A stretch of DNA of 64,000 bases, from the NCBI GenBank assembly GCA_037381915.1, contig JARRQJ010000002.1, forward strand, positions 62,001 through 126,000, read 5' to 3'. This DNA comes from JARRQJ01 sp037381915 (GTDB taxonomy: Bacteria > Pseudomonadota > Gammaproteobacteria > DRLM01). Every line of letters starts with the position of its first letter. Within the stretch, counting starts at the first letter, position 1. Below are positions 33,325 to 41,449 of the stretch, in pieces. Under the pieces are notes generated by a model. The model was not told the DNA's origin. It saw only the letters and a program-made list of their open reading frames with translations, and made no database searches. The position numbers and the translations under genes are program-made.

Positions 33325-33354
33325 CAAATAGGAAGCTTTGACTCATTCCTATGC

Positions 33355-33442
33355 CGTCACCCCGGCGAACGCCGGGGTCCAGCTTGTTACAAAGACCTGG
33401 GTTCCGGCTCTTGCGCCCTTTAGGGTATGCGCCGCAATGACG
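33355..33442. repeat. CGTCATTCCGGCG-type dispersed repeat, third copy
   Basis: CGTCACCCCGGCGAACGCCGGGGTCCAG (perfect 9 bp hairpin, ACCCCGGCG/CGCCGGGGT) and a right half TTCCGGCTCTTGCGCCC...GCAATGACG. It follows the isc fdx gene and may end the isc message. Confidence 0.75.
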
Positions 33443-33486
33443 AATACGCCGCAGTCTGCAAATCCGTACCAACTAAGGAGAACCAC

Positions 33487-33660
33487 ATGAGCAACGAATC
33501 ACTGCCCTGGGACGAAGCGGCGCTCAAGCGCCTGGAAAAGATCCCCGCCTTCGTCCGCAACATGGCCAAGAACAAAATTGAAAAGGCCGCCAAGGCCGCC
33601 GGCGAAGACAAGGTCACCGCCGAGTTCATGGAGGCCAACAAGGGGAAATTGATGGGTTGA
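33487..33660 (+). CDS. PCP_red-domain mini-protein
   Basis: 57 aa. LPWDEAALKRLEKIPAFVRNMAKNKIEKAAKAAGEDKVT matches the small helical PCP_red domain found at the C-terminus of light-independent protochlorophyllide reductase BchB/ChlB, here as a free protein. AGGAG upstream of the ATG. In BchB, a NifK-like enzyme, this domain helps cover the substrate. A stand-alone version beside nif/isc genes may act on a nitrogenase-like protein; this is inference. Confidence 0.8.
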   Translation: MSNESLPWDEAALKRLEKIPAFVRNMAKNKIEKAAKAAGEDKVTAEFMEANKGKLMG

Positions 33661-33883
33661 GCGGAATATCGCGGCGGGATACGATGCCGCCGCCCGTGAC
33701 CGCTGTTGATCTGCCTAGCAAAAAGATGGAAAGACACGATCCCAGCACGGGAAGGCGGCAGGTCATCGCTGGGTTAATATGGACCAACAAGGTGAAACTG
33801 CAGCCACCCGGAAAGGAAAGACAGGGCGCGCTTGATGGGTTGGGAGGGTCGTCAGCGCAACGCCTGTCTTCCGGTAAATTGTC

Positions 33884-34201
33884 CTAGGCCACCTGCTTGT
33901 AATCGCCGGCAGAAGACTGCTCCTCGCGATGGGGATGGGTAGCGGTGGTGGCCGGCTTGGGGGTCGGCGCGGGCGCCTGCCGTTGCAAGCCCTTCATCAA
34001 GGCATACAGGGGATCCCAGCCGATAAACCCGGTCAAACCGGCATACACGCCAAGCGCGACCAGGCCGACGATAGCGGCCTCGGATATGGCCGGGAACAAC
34101 AACGTCGCCGTAATCGAGATCAATCCCACTACGATGCGATGGACGCGTTCCAGTGGGCCTACATTGTTCACATCAGATAAGTGGGTTGTCTGATACCTCA
34201 T
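33884..34201 (-). CDS. Inner-membrane protein, DUF2892/YgaP-type
   Basis: 105 aa. NVGPLERVHRIVVGLISITATLLF is the DUF2892 signature, followed by a second hydrophobic segment (AAIVGLVALGVYAGLTGFIGWDPLYALM) and a Pro/Ala-rich soluble tail. Start MRYQTTHLSD with GGAG upstream. Two membrane helices; function unknown. Confidence 0.8.
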   Translation of the reverse strand: MRYQTTHLSDVNNVGPLERVHRIVVGLISITATLLFPAISEAAIVGLVALGVYAGLTGFIGWDPLYALMKGLQRQAPAPTPKPATTATHPHREEQSSAGDYKQVA

Positions 34202-34407
34202 GACCGTAAACTCCTTAAATATAGCCATCCCTGATTTTCAGGATTGGATTCATTTAAACAAAAGGGGGTTAAACCAGACTGAATCCCAGGTGAATTCAAT
34301 ATTAAAAAAGCGTTAGCGGCGCAGCACCCGATCCGGCGGTCCGTCCTGGCCGAGCGGAAGCAATCCATGCATAATGAATCGGCTTTTGATCATCTGTTGG
34401 CGCGTTT

Positions 34408-34923
34408 ATGAAACCGACGTTTTACCGACTCAATGACGGCTGGAATGCCGAACCCTATTCCCCGCAGCCGCGTGTCAGCATGCAGGGTCACGACCTGTTA
34501 CTGCAATTCCTGGTGAATGCCATGCAATTCACGGAGTTTATGGAAGGCGAGCGCGGCATGCTGCGCTTCGCAGGATGCAGGCGCTACCGACTGGGTCCGC
34601 CCAGTGATGATGACTGGTACGACGGCCGTTGCCGCTTCAGCAAGCTGGCACCGGAGTGGGGTGAGTTCTTCGTGGTGCAAGGTGATGCGATGCTGCTGGA
34701 CGCGCCACAAGACTGGCAAAGCGTCGCCCCCAAGCAGGGAGACGGCCGCCACTTCCTGTTCTATTTGCGCGACAATACATTCGAATGCGTGGCGGACGAT
34801 TGCATCGTCGAACAGGATGACGACAACGCCTTGCACAGAACCGCCAAGAAAGTGCAGATTCCAACACTCGACCAGATCAAGCCGCCCCCGTATCGGAGAC
34901 GGCGCCTGTGCCGCTCGCAATAA
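34408..34923 (+). CDS. Hypothetical protein
   Basis: 171 aa, soluble, no signal peptide and no family recognised. It has an ordered central part (GERGMLRFAGCRRYRLGPPSDDDWYDGRCRFSKLAPEWGEFFVVQGDAM and GDGRHFLFYLRDNTFECVADDC) and a basic C-terminus. Trp/Asp-rich and acidic overall. It stands alone between a membrane protein and a long gap. Confidence 0.65.
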   Translation: MKPTFYRLNDGWNAEPYSPQPRVSMQGHDLLLQFLVNAMQFTEFMEGERGMLRFAGCRRYRLGPPSDDDWYDGRCRFSKLAPEWGEFFVVQGDAMLLDAPQDWQSVAPKQGDGRHFLFYLRDNTFECVADDCIVEQDDDNALHRTAKKVQIPTLDQIKPPPYRRRRLCRSQ

Positions 34924-35362
34924 CCGGTACCGCCCACATTATCGATTCCGTAATCGTTGACCATACACCTGGACCACGAAATTTCTATCGGCGAACGCGA
35001 TGTATTTGAACTCATACTGATGCAATCGTGATCATCGTCTCGCAGCGAATTGCTAACCGATCGCATGCTTTAACATTAACTTGAACGGCTCGATCAGTTT
35101 ATTTGGCATCAAGTCTCGTCTTAGCAACTGTACGACATTCGTCATACAGACAATTTCGCATTCATGTCATAGCGACCAGACGATACAGCGCCTACGTTAA
35201 TTACCATCGCGAAATTTCAGCATAGATAGAAAGCTGAACAGCCGTTCAGCTTTCCCCCGCATACGGATGTTTGTGACACGCTCGAGTTCACAAGATCTTC
35301 ACATGACGAACTTAGCATTGTCGCCTCACACATCCCCTATCCTTATATGGAGGAACAGAAAT
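34924..35362. other. Gap upstream of the exported phosphoesterase
   Basis: 439 bp, more AT-rich than average. The one clear element is an 11 bp perfect hairpin (listed separately) 108 bp before the phosphoesterase start. GGAGG lies just before that ATG. No gene or firm promoter seen. Confidence 0.6.
35229..35254. promoter_or_regulatory. Perfect 11-bp inverted repeat upstream of the phosphoesterase gene
   Basis: GAAAGCTGAAC-AGCC-GTTCAGCTTTC. No T-tract follows on either strand, so an operator or mRNA 5' hairpin is more likely than a terminator. Confidence 0.6.
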
Positions 35363-36955
35363 ATGTTGAAGAAATCTTTGCTCGCCGGCGGTGCCACATT
35401 GAGCATGGCCGGAATAATCAGCGCCGCGATGTCACCTACCGCCTGGGCCGATGGTTACGGCATGACGACGACAACGCCTATCAAGCACGTCATCGTCATT
35501 TTCCAGGAAAACGTTTCTTTCGATCATTACTTCGCCACCTATCCGAACGCCGCAAATCCGGCTGGTGAACCGAAGTTTATTGCCCGCAAAGATACCCCAC
35601 AAGTCAATGGCCTCAACGATGCCTTATTGAATCACAACCCGAATAGTGCCAATCCCATGCGTTTGGGGCGGGATGAAGCTTTGACCTGTGATCAGGACCA
35701 TCACTACGGCGATGAACAGGCAGCCATGAATGGCGGCTTGATGGACAAGTTCGTGGAAAAGACCAACAAAGAATCCTGCACATCTCCGCAATTCTACAAG
35801 CCTAATCTGGTGATGGGTTATTACGACGGTAACACCGTCACCGCCTTGTGGAACTACGCACAGAACTTCGCCATGAGCGACAACTCCTACGACACCACCT
35901 TCGGTCCCTCTACACCCGGCGCGTTGAATCTGGTGTCCGGTCAGACCTGGGGCGCAATCTCTACCGATCCGCAAAATGACACCTATGGCGTGGTCAGTCC
36001 GGATGCCAATGGCATTGGCACTGTCGTCAATGATCCGGATCCGACCTATGACGACTGCTCCAACGCCAAGTATCCCCATGTATCCATGAACGGCAAGAAC
36101 ATCGGTGACGTGCTCAGCGACAAGGGCATCAGCTGGGGCTGGTTTGAAGGCGGTTTCCGTCCGACCAGTTGGGATGCCAACGGTAACGCCACCTGCAGTG
36201 CTACCCATCTCAACATCGGTGGTAACACCATGGTCGATTACATCCCGCACCACGAACCGTTCCAGTACTACAAGTCCACCTCCAACGCGCATCACCTGCC
36301 GCCTAAATCCGTCGCTGAGATCGGCCATGATGGTCAAGCCAACCACCAATATGACATGATGGACTTCTGGAAAGCCGTCGATGCCGGTCACCTGCCTGCG
36401 GTGAGCTTCTTGAAGGCGCCGGGTTATCAGGATGGTCACGCGGCTTACTCCGATCCGCTGGACGAGCAGACCTTCATCGTCAAGACCATCAACCGTCTCG
36501 AAAAGACCCCGGAGTGGAAAGATACCGCCGTCATCATCGCCTATGACGATTCCGATGGCTGGTACGACCACGTCATGCCGCCTATCGTCAATCAGTCCGA
36601 CGATACTCAGACCAGACTTCCTGGTGCACAGCATGATAACCTCATCAATGGCACCTGCGGTGATAGTGCTAGAGCAATTGGTGGAGAACAGGATCGTTGC
36701 GGTTATGGTCCGCGCCAGCCGCTGCTGATCGTTTCGCCATGGGCCAAGCAAAACTATGTTGACCACAGCGTGACCGACCAGACCTCCATCCTGCGCTTTG
36801 TGGAGGACAACTGGAACCTGGGCCGCATCAGCGGCGATTCCTTCGATCAGCTGGCCGGCTCCTTGAACGGCATGTTCGACTTCGGCCACATGCACACCGA
36901 AGCCCGCCGGCTGTTCCTGGATCCGAAAACCGGTGAAGCGTTGTTCCGCCGCTAA
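35363..36955 (+). CDS. Exported phosphoesterase (phospholipase C / AcpA family)
   Basis: 530 aa. Signal peptide of about 33 residues (KKSLLAGGATLSMAGIISAAMSPTAWA). The family motif HVIVIFQENVSFDHYFATYPN follows, then DNSYDTTFGPSTPGALNLVSG, VIIAYDDSDGWYDHVMPP and RQPLLIVSPWAKQNYVDHSVTDQTSILRFVEDNW, the metal-binding blocks of the alkaline-phosphatase-like fold. The hydrolysed phosphoester is unknown; phosphate scavenging fits. Monocistronic, with a terminator after it. Confidence 0.88.
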   Translation: MLKKSLLAGGATLSMAGIISAAMSPTAWADGYGMTTTTPIKHVIVIFQENVSFDHYFATYPNAANPAGEPKFIARKDTPQVNGLNDALLNHNPNSANPMRLGRDEALTCDQDHHYGDEQAAMNGGLMDKFVEKTNKESCTSPQFYKPNLVMGYYDGNTVTALWNYAQNFAMSDNSYDTTFGPSTPGALNLVSGQTWGAISTDPQNDTYGVVSPDANGIGTVVNDPDPTYDDCSNAKYPHVSMNGKNIGDVLSDKGISWGWFEGGFRPTSWDANGNATCSATHLNIGGNTMVDYIPHHEPFQYYKSTSNAHHLPPKSVAEIGHDGQANHQYDMMDFWKAVDAGHLPAVSFLKAPGYQDGHAAYSDPLDEQTFIVKTINRLEKTPEWKDTAVIIAYDDSDGWYDHVMPPIVNQSDDTQTRLPGAQHDNLINGTCGDSARAIGGEQDRCGYGPRQPLLIVSPWAKQNYVDHSVTDQTSILRFVEDNWNLGRISGDSFDQLAGSLNGMFDFGHMHTEARRLFLDPKTGEALFRR

Positions 36956-37000
36956 GGCGATCACCTGTTAGGTGGTTCGTTCGTAACAGCTGTAACGTAT

Positions 37001-37035
37001 GGGGTCTGGCCCTGACCGGGGTCAGATCCCTTTTT
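37001..37035 (+). terminator. Rho-independent terminator after the phosphoesterase gene
   Basis: GGGGTCTG...CAGATCCC outer arms with an inner CTGACC/GGTCAG stem, followed by CTTTTTC. Fits a classic terminator on the plus strand. Confidence 0.75.
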
Positions 37036-37129
37036 CATCTCGCCGGTTATGGCGCTGTCAATATACCACCTGGAAATCCACAATGAAGGCTGTCATCACG
37101 AGCCGATGCAGGATGATTCAGGACCTAAA

Positions 37130-37564
37130 TCAGACGGCGGCGCGGCGCACCGACTTGCCCGCCCGGGTGATGACCAGCAGGCGCCGCATGGTCACCAGTA
37201 TCCCGACCAAGCCGATGATCCCCAAGCTCGTATCTATGGACCGGACCAGGATGCTGCTATTTTCGGCCTGAAGATCAAGAATAAAGCCCAGCAAACCCAC
37301 AAAGGCGCTGGCGGCCATGAACAGGATCGTATTGGTAGGATCGATTTGCGCCACCTTGCCGTTATCGATATTTTTCACTGCCAGCATATGAAAAATGTCG
37401 TTACGCTGTTCACATGCGAAGAGAACATCATCGCCCGTGGCGATACTACTTACCAGGTCACCATCGACTTTGACTTTGCACTGCCCGATCTGGCAAGCCA
37501 CCGCACCACGCTTATCCCGCGCTGAAATCTCTTTCACGTGACCACGCATCAACTGTAACGCCAT
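37130..37564 (-). CDS. Hypothetical membrane protein
   Basis: 144 aa. An N-terminal small beta-rich part (GHVKEISARDKRGAVACQIGQCKVKVDGDLVSSIATGDDVLFAC, OB-fold-like) and two C-terminal membrane helices (TILFMAASAFVGLLGFILDL and TSLGIIGLVGILVTM). Resembles NfeD-type order reversed, but no family is claimed. It faces the phosphoesterase convergently. Confidence 0.6.
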   Translation of the reverse strand: MALQLMRGHVKEISARDKRGAVACQIGQCKVKVDGDLVSSIATGDDVLFACEQRNDIFHMLAVKNIDNGKVAQIDPTNTILFMAASAFVGLLGFILDLQAENSSILVRSIDTSLGIIGLVGILVTMRRLLVITRAGKSVRRAAV

Positions 37565-37794
37565 GCCGCCCCCCAGCTCATTGGAACATATCAGTGTAAT
37601 TACTCGGATCGCTACTGAGCCTAGCGCGTCCCCAAGTCAGTTAATGCCGCACGGAGGCGCACTGAAACGCCTCTTCGTTCAAGCTTCCGCATTATGCGAT
37701 TCCAGCCAGCGGGAGAAGATTTTCTGCAGCCGGTTGCAGATTTCGCTGGCGGGCACGGCGAAAACGTTCGGCGTGATGCGAGCTCCCGGCCCGG

Positions 37795-38226
37795 CTACTT
37801 TACCTGCAGCTGAGCAAGATAGTCGACGAGCGCTTTGATCTTGTTGCGAACGGTTGTCTCCCGATGGTCGAAGGGCATCGAGGCCTGCGGAGGCAACTCA
37901 GGCACGTCGATCTGGAATTCCCTGCCCCACACGGGCATGGTGCGCGGACCGTGGGCGATCACTTCAACGCGACCGTCAATGATCTCATGGACACGCTGGG
38001 CCGGAAAGACTCCGCCGTTGTTCTTCGCCAACACTGTCAAGTTCGCCGGCTTGGTTGCGAGGAGCGCCGCCTGGGGCCCGTCGCCCTTGGCGTTCACGCC
38101 GTGACAAGCCGCGCACTTTGAATTGAATTCCTGCTTGCCGATTTCGGCGGTTTTGACCTCCGCACAGCCGGTCAAGAGGTAAGCGAGCCACACTGCCACA
38201 CCCATAGTCGCCGTCAGACTTTTCAT
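37795..38226 (-). CDS. Cytochrome c lipoprotein
   Basis: 143 aa from MKSLTATMG. Signal peptide with lipobox LLTGC, then one class I cytochrome c domain: heme motif CAACH and axial Met in TMPVWGREF. Membrane-anchored electron carrier of unknown partner. GGGAGAG upstream. It lies downstream of cbbM on the same strand but is separated by a strong terminator. Confidence 0.85.
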   Translation of the reverse strand: MKSLTATMGVAVWLAYLLTGCAEVKTAEIGKQEFNSKCAACHGVNAKGDGPQAALLATKPANLTVLAKNNGGVFPAQRVHEIIDGRVEVIAHGPRTMPVWGREFQIDVPELPPQASMPFDHRETTVRNKIKALVDYLAQLQVK

Positions 38227-38394
38227 AACTGTCTCTCCCAAAAGATCTGCGCCTCGGACGACGATGATCGCTGAATCCGCCGCTCTCTTCTTCTAATCAT
38301 AGCGCTGGCTGCATTTATAGCCCAGGCACCGTTCGACGGATCAAGGGCGCATGCAAACATGATAATGCTATTGTGCTTGACTTTGAAGATTAGT

Positions 38395-38438
38395 GGTTTC
38401 CGGCTCCTTATGCCCCCTGGGTCTTCGCCGGAATGACG
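38395..38438. repeat. Half copy of the CGTCATTCCGGCG-type repeat
   Basis: TTCCGGCTCCTTATGCCCCCTGGGT...CGCCGGAATGACGG matches the right half of the copy at 33355. The left half is missing. It lies between the cytochrome gene and the cbbM terminator. Confidence 0.6.
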
Positions 38439-38476
38439 GCAAGCCAAGCCTGCTGCCTGGTTAGTCCGCATAAAAG

Positions 38477-38507
38477 AAACCCCCTGCGGGCTCCACGCAG
38501 GGGGTTT
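38477..38507 (-). terminator. Rho-independent terminator of cbbM
   Basis: Minus strand AAACCCCCTGC-gtggagccc-GCAGGGGGTTT: perfect 11 bp stem, 9 nt loop, then CTTTTATG. Starts 24 bp after the cbbM stop. Confidence 0.88.
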
Positions 38508-38530
38508 GGGCCATCAGCCGGATCGCCGCT

Positions 38531-39910
38531 CTACGTGTGCATCGCCAATTTGTCGCGCCAACCCGGGAAGAGCGTGTCGGCGTCGCTGGCGAACGAATAG
38601 AAGGCACGGGCCAGTTCCCGATGCTCCTTTGCGTACTCGACGGGGTCGGCGCCGGCCTTCCAGCATTCATAGGCCTGGCGCAGTGAGATGGCGCCGGCGG
38701 CCGGACTGTCGATATGACCGTAGGAACCGCCGCCCGCGGTGTTGATCACATTGCCGTGGCCGAGGTTCTCGAAGAAGCCGGGCAGGCGCAGCGCGTTCAT
38801 GCCGCCGGAGATGATCGGCGTGGTGGGCTTCATACCGTACCACTTTTGGAAGTAGATCGGGCCTTCGCATTCGTCGCGCTCGATCATGTAGGCGATGACC
38901 CTGTCATCCGCCTCGCCCTCCATCTTGCCGTAGCCCATGGTACCGACGTGGATACCAGAGGCGCCTTGCAAACGGGACATCTTGGCCAGCACGAAGGCGG
39001 TATAGCCGCGCTTGGAACTCGGCGAGGTCACGGCACCGTGGCCGGCGCGGTGATAGTGCAGGTACTGATCGGGATACTGGCGGCGAGCGGTGGTGACCAT
39101 GCCGGGACCGCCGACATACCCGTCCACCAGAAAGGCCAGCTTGTCGGCGTCGGGACCGAAGGTCTCTAGGGCGAAGTCGGCGCGAGCGCACATTTCAAAG
39201 TGATCGTCGGCGGTGATGTTCAGGGAGAACAGCTTGGCCTGGCCGGTCTCGTCCTGGGCGCGCTTCAGCGAAGCATAGACCAGGGGCAGGGTCTTCTTCA
39301 GCGGCGAGAACACCTGGTTGCCCTGTGGTTCGTCGTTCTTGATGAAGTCGCCGCCCAGCCAGAACTCGTAGGCCGCCCTGGCGAACGGCTCGGGGCGCAG
39401 ACCCAGTTTGGGTTTGATGATGGTGCCGGCGATGTAACCACCGTCCTGGACCGGGCGGCCCAGGATGCGCCACAGATCGGAGATGTCCTTGGACGGACCG
39501 TCGAACAACTGGATGGCGCGGGGCGGCACGTAGAAATCGATCATCTTGGCATGTTCGACGTCACCCATGCCCTGGTTGTTGCCGATGGTCAGCGTCAGGA
39601 AGGACACCAGCATCATGCGCCCGTCGGTGACGTTGCGATCGAACAGTTCCAATGGATAGGCGATGCGCATGTCTTCGTTCTTCTCGTCGATGTAATAGAC
39701 GAGCGCGTCAACGCCCTTGGTGAATTCATCGGTGGTGGAGACTTCCACATTGGTCCCGGTGGAAGACTCGGCGGCGAAGTGCGCGGCGGTGGCCAGATAA
39801 GCGTGGCCGGCCTTGGGCTTCATCTTGTACGCCACCAGGATATGCTTGCCTTCGTTGATCAGGGTTTCTTCTTTGAGGTCTAGATTTGCATAACGACTGG
39901 ACTGATCCAT
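38531..39910 (-). CDS. cbbM: RubisCO form II large subunit
   Basis: 459 aa, fixing CO2 in the Calvin cycle. Catalytic K166 (TIIKPKLG) and carbamylated K191 with its metal ligands (GGDFIKNDEPQGN) fall at the Rhodospirillum rubrum form II numbers; also HYHRAGHGA and loop 6 GTMGYGKMEG. No small-subunit, cbbQ/O or cbbR gene is adjacent. Its own terminator follows, so it is monocistronic, divergent from nifV. Confidence 0.97.
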   Translation of the reverse strand: MDQSSRYANLDLKEETLINEGKHILVAYKMKPKAGHAYLATAAHFAAESSTGTNVEVSTTDEFTKGVDALVYYIDEKNEDMRIAYPLELFDRNVTDGRMMLVSFLTLTIGNNQGMGDVEHAKMIDFYVPPRAIQLFDGPSKDISDLWRILGRPVQDGGYIAGTIIKPKLGLRPEPFARAAYEFWLGGDFIKNDEPQGNQVFSPLKKTLPLVYASLKRAQDETGQAKLFSLNITADDHFEMCARADFALETFGPDADKLAFLVDGYVGGPGMVTTARRQYPDQYLHYHRAGHGAVTSPSSKRGYTAFVLAKMSRLQGASGIHVGTMGYGKMEGEADDRVIAYMIERDECEGPIYFQKWYGMKPTTPIISGGMNALRLPGFFENLGHGNVINTAGGGSYGHIDSPAAGAISLRQAYECWKAGADPVEYAKEHRELARAFYSFASDADTLFPGWRDKLAMHT

Positions 39911-40130
39911 TATTGGTGCTCCCGCTGGTTTATTTCCACTAATTTAGTAATGTAATTTGAAGTGAGTAATATAACCAATTCAGCACTATTTATGTGTAAT
40001 TCTTTTCTCCGCTTGTTCTAACTAGCTGATTGGGAAACCAACCCGGCCGTCATGGCGCAGCTTCGGGCGCGACAGGCAAGTTGTTGGTCGATCGCGTCTC
40101 ATGATTAGCCGGCCTGAAGATCTCGGGTTT

Positions 40131-40146
40131 TGTCACAAATCCTACA
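40131..40146. promoter_or_regulatory. NifA upstream activator sequence for nifV
   Basis: TGTCACAAATCCTACA, exact TGT-N10-ACA, 98 bp upstream of the nifV -24 element. Confidence 0.85.
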
Positions 40147-40243
40147 AAGCTGCAATGCGGCTACCATCAATGTCGCATTACCTCCCTGCGACCATCGCCG
40201 CAGCTTACGAATAAGATTCTGATATAAAAACCAAAATCCCCGT

Positions 40244-40259
40244 TGGCATGTGAATTGCC
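40244..40259 (+). promoter_or_regulatory. sigma54 promoter of nifV operon
   Basis: TGGCATGTGAATTGCC: TGGCA(T)-N5-TTGC, ending 33 bp before the nifV ATG. Presumably drives nifV-cysE-nifW-fixABCX and the two genes after it. Confidence 0.87.
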
Positions 40260-40292
40260 CCTCTTGTTTCAAGTATTGCAGAGCAGGCCATC

Positions 40293-41438
40293 ATGTCCGG
40301 GATCGAGGTCACCATCAACGACACCACGCTGCGCGACGGCGAACAGACCGCGGGCGTGGCCTTCACCGCCGAGGAGAAGGTGGCCATCGCTCGCGACCTG
40401 GCCGAGGCAGGGGTGCCGGAGATGGAAGTGGGGGTCCCCGCCATGGGCGATGAGGAACAGGAGGTTATCCGCGCCATCGCCGGGCTGCACCTGCCGGCGC
40501 GCGCCATCGTGTGGGGGCGCATGCTCGACACCGACCTGCGGGCCGCCGCGCAATGCCAGGTCGATATGATCAATCTGTCGATCCCGGTTTCGGACATTCA
40601 TATCAACAACAAACTCGGACGTGACCGGCTGTGGGTACTCGATGCCGTGGCCCGCCATGTCGCCGCCGCCCTCGATCTGGGCTTGGAGGTGTGCGTGGGC
40701 GGCGAAGACGCCTCACGCGCCGATCCGGAATTCGTGCAGCTTGTCGCCGAGACCGCCCAGGCCGCCGGCGCCCGGCGCTTCCGCTTCGCCGATACCCTGG
40801 GGCTGCTCGATCCGTTCACGACTTACAAGCACATCGCCACCCTGGTCGAGACGGTGGATATAGAGATCGAGATGCACGCCCACAACGACTTGGGCATGGC
40901 GACCGCCAACAGCATTGCGGCGGCCCTGGCCGGCGCGACTCATATCAACACTACGGTCAACGGCTTGGGCGAGCGGGCGGGCAACGCCCCCTTGGAAGAA
41001 GTAGTGGTGGCGCTGCGCCTGCTGTATCACTGCGATACCGGCGTCGCGACCGATCGCTTTCCCGCCATCTCGCAGCTAGTGGCGCATGCCTCGGGGCGGC
41101 CGGTGGCGGCCAACAAGAGCATCGTCGGCGAGGCGGTATTCACCCACGAGGCGGGGATCCATGTGGACGGCTTGTTGAAGAACGTCGTGAATTACCAGTC
41201 CTTCGATCCTGCGGTGGTGGGACGCGCGCATCACCTCGTGCTGGGCAAGCATTCCGGGGGCCGGGCGGTGAAGGACGCCTATGCGCGTCTGGGCATCGTG
41301 CTCACCGAGGAAGAGGCCGGGCTGATGCTGATGCACATCCGCAATCATGCGGTATGCACCAAGCTCCCGCCCACGTCCGAGGATCTGCAGCGTTTCTACC
41401 TGGAAGCGTCACCCATCGGCAGCGGACTAGTGTGTTGA
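40293..41438 (+). CDS. nifV: Homocitrate synthase NifV
   Basis: 381 aa. Condenses acetyl-CoA and 2-oxoglutarate to homocitrate, the organic ligand of FeMo-co. DRE-TIM metallolyase motifs: INDTTLRDGEQTAGVAF, EIEMHAHNDLGMATANS and INTTVNGLGERAGNAPLEEV. The length and nif context favour NifV over isopropylmalate synthase. Followed 11 bp later by cysE. Confidence 0.95.
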   Translation: MSGIEVTINDTTLRDGEQTAGVAFTAEEKVAIARDLAEAGVPEMEVGVPAMGDEEQEVIRAIAGLHLPARAIVWGRMLDTDLRAAAQCQVDMINLSIPVSDIHINNKLGRDRLWVLDAVARHVAAALDLGLEVCVGGEDASRADPEFVQLVAETAQAAGARRFRFADTLGLLDPFTTYKHIATLVETVDIEIEMHAHNDLGMATANSIAAALAGATHINTTVNGLGERAGNAPLEEVVVALRLLYHCDTGVATDRFPAISQLVAHASGRPVAANKSIVGEAVFTHEAGIHVDGLLKNVVNYQSFDPAVVGRAHHLVLGKHSGGRAVKDAYARLGIVLTEEEAGLMLMHIRNHAVCTKLPPTSEDLQRFYLEASPIGSGLVC

Positions 41439-41449
41439 AGGAACAGGAT

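Larger units (their letters stand above)
39911..40292. other. Divergent cbbM-nifV control region
   Basis: 382 bp. The part next to cbbM is AT-rich (about 39930-40020) and probably holds its promoter, but no element is convincing. GGGAGC precedes the cbbM ATG. The nifV side holds a NifA site and a sigma54 promoter, listed separately. Confidence 0.6.

Noticed and set aside
33657..33887. Plus-strand frame overlapping the end of the PCP_red-type gene
   Set aside because: Starts at TTG, no ribosome binding site, no family and biased composition.
34345..34362. TGGCCGAGCGGAAGCA as a sigma54 promoter for the hypothetical gene at 34408
   Set aside because: Lacks the TTGC block and there is no NifA site at the right distance.
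35624..36964. Minus-strand frame opposite the phosphoesterase
   Set aside because: Low-complexity Val/Ile/Gly-rich translation without family features; the sense frame has signal peptide and motifs.
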